Notes under the pieces: generated by a model
Database searches by the model: none
What the model saw: the letters and a program-made list of their open reading frames with translations, nothing else
What the model was told of the DNA's origin: nothing
In this document: positions 10,439 through 16,805 of the stretch, piece after piece
Layout of the letters: every line of letters begins with the position of its first letter
Position numbering within the stretch: the stretch's first letter is position 1
Source: Pigoraptor vietnamica
Taxonomy: Eukaryota; Opisthokonta; Filasterea
Direction of reading: 5' to 3'
Assembly: GCA_943704525.1 (NCBI GenBank)
Contig: CALSCQ010002926.1
Coordinates: 1-16,805 of the forward strand
DNA: 16,805 nucleotides
Made by a program: the position numbers and the translations under genes

Positions 10439-13400
10439 TCAGCCGCAGACGGGGAAGTACTCGTTCGTGCTGACGAGAAGAACGCGCTTGATGTTCTCGA
10501 ACTCATCCTGCGCAGAAGGCGCGTTGAGAGTTAGGGTGAGGGTCACGAATGCACCGCACACAACGCTCGCGCTAACCCTAACCCTCGCCAACAACACACA
10601 AATGGCACTCACGAGGAAGTTCTTCTGCGTCGAGAGGTTCGCCTGGCCCTTCTGTCCGGACGTCTGCGGCACCTGCTGAAGCTGTCCGCGGATAACCCCG
10701 TTGTCGTTGCCGGCAGTCGACACAAACGCATACATGTCACCGCGCAGGAGGGCGTCGTTCTCGTCGGGGAAGAGGAAGAAGGCCTGCGAACGTTGGAGGT
10801 TAGGGCGGCGTGCGAGAACAGTTATCACCGACTGTATGCACACAATGCTGCCGTTATGCACGAGCACATAATAATAGGCGCACCTGGTCCGAGGGGATCG
10901 TGACGTTCGGCGCAAGACCGACGGAGAGAATGGCGGCGTCGGGGCCGTTCTGGCCAGAGGCGCCCGAGCGAAGGCCGGCGAGCGTCACCTGGTTCTGGGG
11001 AACGTCCCTGCGCAACATGCAAGGACACATGACACACTGAGTCAAAACACAGGGGGAAAGGTACATATTCGTACTGGTGTCAGGGCGAAGGGGCATGGGG
11101 TGCGCGTGTGCGTGTACAAGCGCATGGCGGGGACACTCACGTGCGGAATGTCTCGACGATGATCACGTGAGAGACCTGGTCGTAGATGGCGTACACAATG
11201 CCCGTGAAGTTGCTCGTGTTCGAACCCGACGTCGAATTGACGTTGCTCGCGTTCAGGAAGGCCACAAACTCAAGCACTGCAGAAGTGGGGTGGGTTAGAA
11301 AGGCGTAAGACGCAAGATATATGCCCGCGTGTTTACGTGTTTGTGTATGCGTGTGTGTGTGCGTGCAAGTTTGAGCGTACGTGCGTGCGTGTGCGTGGTG
11401 TGTGTGTTGGTGCATGTGATTGTGTGTGCGTGTGCGTGTCGGACAGCAGGGCCCACTCACCCTGTGGCGGCTGCAGCTGTCCACCGAGTTCGCCGCGGGG
11501 CTGCGCCGTCGTGAGGATGAGCGCACCGACACCCTGGCTGAAGAGAGCCTGCTGCGTCGTCTGGTTGAACTCCACGTACTGCGCAATCGGGACCGTCGAG
11601 TTGAAGCTGCGTGTGTGCGTGCGTATGCAGGCAAGGCAAAGACGAGAGGGAAGGGAGGAAGAAAGACGGGGCATCAGTACAAGCGGAAAACAATGCTCAT
11701 AGCAAGCACGCGCGGTAGAAGGGCGTCTCCGCCACTTACATGTTGTTGCGCGAGTCCCAGTTGAAGAGGATAGGGGCGTTCGAGTTGCCGTTCGAGGCCT
11801 GGCCTTGGATGAGCTGGACGCCCGTCACGTTCTGGCGCGGAATGCGGCTGCACGTGGGAGGGGGGTGAGCAACAGGACCGATATATGGAGTTGATGCATG
11901 CGTGCCTATGCGAACGTACACACACGCCACTCCCACTATATGTACACACCCAACACACACACACACACACACAAAGACACACACAAACACACACACACAC
12001 ACGCACGCAAGAAGGCATAATGCGCACCTGTCGATGAACTGGATGAAGAGCTCCTGCGTGACGTTGTTAAAGTACGTGATCGCAAGGCCATCGCGCGTCG
12101 TGTTGGCCGTGAGGCTCGTCAGATGGGCGTTGAAGCCGCACTCTGCATTGGTAGAGACAAAGATAAGTACAGCGACAAGCACGTGGGGAGGTATACGAGC
12201 ACGCTAACGCACTCACAAACGTTAGCATGCACGCACGGCGGCATACTCGTCCGCACAAGCCAATCCGCCGCCACACACACACATATTCACTTGCGCACAC
12301 GCACACATAACACGGCACGCACCCTTCTGGACAAACTGGAGGGGAGCCTGCCACGTGCCCTCGTTCGTCTTGAGCTGGCACGCAAGGCGGTTCTCGTACA
12401 GCTTGGCGGAGTCCCACGGCGAGAGGTTGAAGATCTGAGAGAGGTTCGCCACGTTGCCCGTGAAGAGGAAGAGGTCGCTCGATCCCTTCTCAACGGAGAA
12501 CACGGGCTCGTCCGTCTCGGGCGCAAGCGTGTCGACGAGCGCGAGCGACTGGATGGCGTCGAAGGACACCCCGGAGGCGAAGAAGCGGATGGGCTGGAGC
12601 TGCGACGTGATGTTGCTGTAGATGAAGCTGCAGACCGACGTGACGTCAGAGGGAGAGGGCGAAGACGTCGAGTTCGTGTCGTTGGAACCGTGCTTCTCGA
12701 GCTTGGCGCTGAAGAGTTGGACTGCGAGAAGGGAAGGGTCGCAAGGGCGTGTGAGGCAGGACAACAGCAGCAGTGTACAAAGATGCTTGTGAATATGGGA
12801 GGGGGCGAACGCGGTGAGGGGGCGTGTAAAAGCAGGTAGAGGGCGGCAAACAAAGAGGCGATGTATGTGCGTGCGAATGGGGGAAGGGGACACAGCAAGA
12901 CAACCCACGGATGTCGACGACGAGGTCGCCCTTGAGCTTGTCTCCGTTGGTGAGCGACATGACGCAGCTCCACTTGCCACTGACGAGCGCGTCCTCCTGC
13001 TCCTTCGAGAGGGGTCCGAACGCGGCGTTCGTGTTGAGGAGCACGTTGGGTGGCTGGCCCTGCAACACAAGATCGAATATAGAGTCAGACGGGTCGATGC
13101 AGGGATGGGAAGACACTTGCAACAGACGCAATGTTCTAAAGACACACACACGCGAGAGAGTGAAAGCGAATGGGTTAGACAAGAGCCACAGCGAGGACGC
13201 CGGACGGGCGTGAGGGGCGCACCCACCGACGACAGGAGGAAGAGCGGCTGGCTGGCGTTAGCGCCAAAGACAGCGAGCTCCTGGATATCGTCGTTGCTGG
13301 CGTTGCTCCACACGAACGTGGGGAAGAGGACCTTGGAGTTCGAATCGTAGGTGAAGTAGGCGGCCGCTGCGTACACTTCGTTCTGAACGGTCGAGTTGCT

Positions 13401-13682
13401 CGTCGAGTTCGAAGAGGACTGGGGGATCATGAACGACGACATCTGGACGTCTGCGCCGCGAAAGGGGTTGGGTTAGTTAGGGAGCGGTACGTACCACACG
13501 CACACATGGACGCCCACTCTCATGCACTCGAATATGAGCACACGCGCACACATATAAGCAGAGGCACGCAAGGGCACACGTTTCACACCACGGACAAACG
13601 CGGAGCTCCGCCGCCACTCACTCGTCGCAAGGGCGGCGCTCACGACGCAGGCGAACACCGCCAGCGCAATCAACTTTGCCAT
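10439..13682 (-). CDS. Secreted glycoprotein with four CHRD-like repeats
   Basis: Eleven exons on the minus strand: 13682-13622, 13450-13227, 13059-12909, 12721-12323, 12142-12028, 11847-11740, 11606-11461, 11276-11141, 11007-10884, 10783-10613, 10507-10439. Every junction keeps frame, giving 567 residues. Residues 1-19 are a signal peptide (MAKLIALAVFACVVSAALA). The start context, GCCACCATGG, is a perfect Kozak match. The rest is four repeats of about 125 residues (roughly 21-146, 147-279, 280-402, 403-525) of the CHRD type, a beta-rich domain first seen in chordin. Repeat 4 is clearest, ending GDMYAFVSTAGNDNGVIRGQ; repeat 3 ends ILTTAQPRGELGGQL. I count about 19 N-glycosylation sequons, so an extracellular or wall location is likely. 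No transmembrane segment or obvious GPI signal is seen; the C-terminus is EYFPVCG. Repeats 1 and 2 are divergent and could be another beta-sandwich fold. Molecular function is unknown. Confidence 0.88.
10526..10586. repeat. Telomere-like inverted repeat in CHRD intron 10
   Basis: GAGAGTTAGGGTGAG (10526-10540) faces CTAACCCTAACCCTC (10572-10586); the arms match at 13 of 15 positions around a 31-bp loop. Both arms carry TTAGGG/CCCTAA, the commonest eukaryotic telomere unit. The structure fills most of the 105-bp intron between its donor and acceptor. Confidence 0.75.
11336..11442. repeat. TG/TGCG-rich tract in CHRD intron 7
   Basis: Imperfect TG and TGCG repeats in the intron 11460-11277. On the coding strand they read CA/CGCA. 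Confidence 0.75.
11942..12007. repeat. CA microsatellite in CHRD intron 5
   Basis: CA repeats broken by AAGA and AAA, in the 180-bp intron 12027-11848. It begins about 20 bp after the donor and reads GT on the coding strand. Confidence 0.9.
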
Positions 13683-13776
13683 GGTGGCGATTGGCACGTG
13701 AACAGTCGGGAGAGGCTCTCGTCAAGCAGCAGCGAGTGAGGATCCGGTGAAGACGGGACTTTGGGCCCCGTCGCCG

Positions 13777-13784
13777 TATATATA
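13777..13784 (-). promoter_or_regulatory. TATA box of the CHRD gene
   Basis: TATATATA, flanked by GC-rich sequence, 95 bp before the CHRD ATG. The string is its own reverse complement, so it could also serve a plus-strand transcript such as the possible exon at 13961. Confidence 0.6.
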
Positions 13785-13960
13785 GGGAGCACATGGCGGG
13801 GTGTGTGCGTGCGAAGGACATGTGCCGTGCGCGCGAGTGAAAGGAAGAGAGCACATGGCCACACGTGCCTGCTATTGTGTCTCGAAGGCGCGATCGGCGC
13901 ACTCTGCGGCGCAAGAACAACGACGGACCATCCGCACACAATAGGAACAAAGGGGCGAAC

Positions 13961-14024
13961 ATGGGCTGTGGCTGTTTCGGCGTTGCAAGCACGCGGTTGC
14001 CGGACACGTACGACAATGGGCGAG
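13961..14024 (+). CDS. Possible first exon of an unidentified gene (MGCGCF start)
   Basis: An ATG in good context (GCGAACATGGG) opens a frame coding MGCGCFGVASTRLPDTYDNG and about one more codon before a GTATGC donor-like site at 14025. The start MGCGCF is the pattern of proteins carrying N-terminal myristate on Gly2 and palmitate on Cys3/Cys5, which would tether the product to membranes. The frame runs on to about 14078 if unspliced. I cannot find a convincing second exon in the rest of the window, so this may be chance. It would be transcribed divergently from the CHRD gene. Confidence 0.2.
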
Positions 14025-14220
14025 GTATGCGCGCACGTGTGTGTCTGCGCCTATTCTGCCACGCGTGTCACGCACTGATAAGCGACTGATAAGGGAGGCA
14101 TCTCAAGCACGAACGGAAGGTGATTGGGCACTGTTGCCCCGCAACGGGAGAACACGCGACGTATGGAAGAGACTGGGTGGAGCAAACGCTTGTTTGGAAT
14201 GTCTGGGTGCACGGAGTGTT

Positions 14221-14223
<3 letters not shown>

Positions 14224-14316
<93 letters not shown>

Positions 14317-14339
14317 ACAGCGTGTGTGTGTGTGTGTGT
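14224..14339. repeat. GT microsatellite with CAGC interruptions
   Basis: A pure (GT)31 run (14224-14285), then two shorter GT runs separated by TCAGCG and GACAGCG. The GTGTGACAGCGTGTG interruption recurs near 16638, linking the two arrays. Confidence 0.95.
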
Positions 14340-14650
14340 ACACGCACGGCATGCTTGTGTTGGGCGCGGCCAATGAAAAGCGTGGCATGCGTTGAATTTA
14401 GGCTGGCTATTCGAGCACACGAGACAGAGGCACTTCTCAGAGCACGGCTTAATCCAATAGAACTAGCGCTGGAACGCACGCTATGCAACAACTCACAGCG
14501 ACTCAACTCACAGCGACTAATCGTCGGCTATCCCGCACAACCAAAACAGTGCATGTCACATATTGAAAAGGGCCCATTATGCTGCTGAGCGTGTGCAAAA
14601 GGTGCGTGCAGTGAAGTCGGGTTGCGGCAACCCATTGTGAGAGAAGCACC
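14340..14650. other. Unassigned non-coding stretch
   Basis: No open frame with recognisable content. It holds one exact 15-bp tandem duplication, CAACTCACAGCGACT, at 14489-14503 and 14504-14518. Each copy carries an ACTCACAG string that looks like a splice acceptor, but no exon can be recognised after either. Confidence 0.5.
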
Positions 14651-16300
14651 AATGTCTGGACATGTTTCAAATTCACAGTATCCGGACGGCGGACTTCTCA
14701 GTATCCCGCCGCACCGACGGAGTTCGAGTGTCTTGCCGGCTTATTATTGGTAGTTTAGTTAAGCTACGACTCAGCATAAAGAGTTTTAGTGTTGGTTGCC
14801 GTAAGTGCTGCGCTGCCATCTCACGCTTTGGTTTGTTTCACTCAGCCGCGACTCGGACAGTGAACGGCCGGGCCGGGCGCCGGCGCCGGCCGGTGAGCCG
14901 CGGCGGCTGAGCATTCGGCCGACTCGGTTATCGCCGCGACTGCTGGCTGCCCGGTGAGCCGCGTCCGAGGGCAGACACATTGAAACACCATCTGATGTTG
15001 CCGTGGCCATGATGTCCAAGCACACGCCGGTCAGTTGCATCAGGCCTCCCCCGGCCGTGCACTCATCAGACATATCAGAAATATCCGCGGCTGATGTGTC
15101 TGAATTGAAACACTGAGCGTCTGCAGATCATATTAAGCAAACTTCCGGCGAACACTGCAAACTTGAGGCGCGAGGCTAGTTATGTATGAGATGGAGAGTG
15201 CAGGATGCATGGAAAAGACACAGCGTTACACGAACTCAAAGAGCCTGACCTCATTGACAGTGGGCGCCGTCATACACTAGTACTGACACGAACACTCAGC
15301 CGGGAGTGTGCAACTACCTGCGTATCTGTGTGTCGGTGCATATCACGTGTGGATTTGCCGCCGGTATGCCGGCCGGCCAATACATACGAGCTACTCGCGC
15401 CCACGAAGCTCACTGAGACCAGTAGCGGTAATATGTCTGACGCAATTCGCACCACGAGCCATTCCCCAAACGTCCCATGCGAAGAAATGGGATACTTCGC
15501 CCAGTATCCACCACGTCACGATTCACGCCGCAAATCATCCTTCGTGCCGTATAAAACTGACCCCGGCCTTGTCAGTAGCGGCCGGCGTTCGCAACTCCGC
15601 CAGGTCGGAGGCCCTCGGCCCGGCGGCCGAGCCAGTGTCAGTGTTGCCGGCAGGGGACAACCCAATATTACGTGTCAGTACTGCCATCCCCACCAACTGA
15701 ATGCTAACTGGCGACCATAACTCAGTGTAAGCACTGCTGCACCGGCTGAGCCGACGGCCGTGACGTTGGGACTGACATGGTGAGGGGACACGGCCTGATG
15801 GTAAATGGCATACGCATAGGTGGCCCCAGCAATTGACACAAACGCGTGTATGTGCACACTTCAGGCTCAGTAACGACAAGCCGACAGGCCAACGAACGGC
15901 ACGGCTGCGTGCGGGACGGACCGGTGCTGCCGGACCGAATTGGCCGTCCAGCGTGAATGCCCTTGACAGATCCCACACACAAAAACAGGGGTACAGAGCA
16001 CACACAGAGCATGTGCACGCAATCAGCAATGGCACTTAAACACTCGAATAGCTGACGAAACCCACGCCGGCATGCACATGAATTGGCAGCACACGCAGAC
16101 ACACTGGAAACCGACAAACGCCGACATCGCCAGCATGCCGACGCGTACACTGACACACACAGTAAGTGTCTTGTCAGTGATGCGCGCGTCTATGGCATGT
16201 GTGCGTTCCGGCGTTACAGACGAAATTGTGCGTGCGTTCGGCCAGCAAGCATTACCGGGCTGTATCATTTGGTGACCGTGGCGGATTCAGTGTGCATGGC
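14651..16300. other. Unassigned stretch rich in CAGT and GCCGG words
   Basis: No gene can be supported. The longest open frame (15205-15720, plus) has no recognisable domain, lacks the codon pattern of the four good genes, and shows no frame-linked splice sites. The stretch looks different from the rest: CAGT/ACTG and GCCGGC/CCGGCC words recur throughout, TG repeats are nearly absent, and a GC-rich block lies at 14868-14910. CCGGTGAGCCGCG occurs twice, in 14889-14965. It may be a decayed repeat element or spacer. Confidence 0.45.
15066..15103. other. 13-bp stem-loop
   Basis: TCAGACATATCAG (15066-15078) pairs with CTGATGTGTCTGA (15091-15103) at 12 Watson-Crick positions plus one G-U wobble, around a 12-nt loop (AAATATCCGCGG). 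There is no U-run after it on either strand. It is far too short for a microRNA precursor. A binding dyad or transposon-end remnant is possible. Confidence 0.6.
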
Positions 16301-16302
16301 GT

Positions 16303-16687
<385 letters not shown>

Positions 16688-16789
16688 GCGGGCTGCATCA
16701 CCATATAAGGAGCGGCATGCACCGGTTTGAGTCTCCGACGTCAACGTGTCGTCACGATAGGCTTGCGCGTGCGAAGCATTGAGCCCCGA

Positions 16790-16805
16790 GGGGGGGGGGG
16801 GGGGG
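16790..16805. other. Terminal poly-G run
   Basis: Sixteen consecutive G to the last base. Its position exactly at the end suggests a contig edge where sequencing or assembly stopped in a homopolymer, not a biological terminus. Confidence 0.7.

Noticed and set aside
10421-10440. GGTTCGATT, a partial tRNA B-box.
   Set aside because: The flanking bases do not form a T stem and no cloverleaf can be drawn; it overlaps the 3' end of the CHRD gene.
12123-12839. A 238-codon plus-strand open frame.
   Set aside because: It is antisense to CHRD exon 4 and crosses an intron of that gene; no domain is recognisable. The minus-strand frame of 233 codons at 8794-9495 is likewise a shadow of fusion-gene exons 10-11.
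15205-15720. A 171-codon plus-strand open frame in the unassigned segment.
   Set aside because: No domain, signal peptide or splice signals, and its composition simply follows the local CCGG/CAGT words. Kept as unassigned sequence.

Overview
The window looks like nuclear DNA of a GC-rich, intron-dense unicellular eukaryote. I cannot name the lineage. Four protein genes can be followed through 26 phase-consistent introns of about 60-430 bp. All 26 acceptors read CAG; 22 donors read GTG, 2 read GTA and 2 are non-canonical GC. Long TG/CA microsatellites sit inside introns and spacers. TATA boxes lie upstream of two genes. This fits an alga, choanoflagellate or similar protist better than bacteria, yeasts or animals.

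Layout, left to right. (1) Positions 115-1501, minus strand: N-terminal part of a GH47 alpha-mannosidase of the EDEM (ER-associated degradation) type, whose 3' end is missing at the window edge. (2) Positions 1924-3251, minus: a complete four-exon small heat-shock protein (Hsp20), with a 5 x 20-bp tandem repeat just past its stop and an uninterrupted (GT)77 tract in intron 3. (3) Positions 3252-4009: a divergent promoter region with an AT-rich island. (4) Positions 4010-9743, plus: a twelve-exon gene predicted to encode 1101 residues, made of a signal peptide, a CrtC/AttH lipocalin-like region and an FAD-dependent phytoene-desaturase-type oxidoreductase in one polypeptide. (5) Positions 10439-13682, minus: an eleven-exon secreted glycoprotein of 567 residues with four CHRD-like repeats separated by phase-1 introns. 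(6) Positions 13700-16805: mostly non-coding, with microsatellites, a strong hairpin, one possible first exon starting MGCGCF, and a poly-G run at the end that looks like a contig edge.

The genes do not form an operon. Three of the four products (mannosidase, fusion enzyme, CHRD protein) are predicted to enter the secretory pathway. The most notable item is the hydratase-like/desaturase-like fusion; a second is the modular phase-1 exon structure of the CHRD gene.
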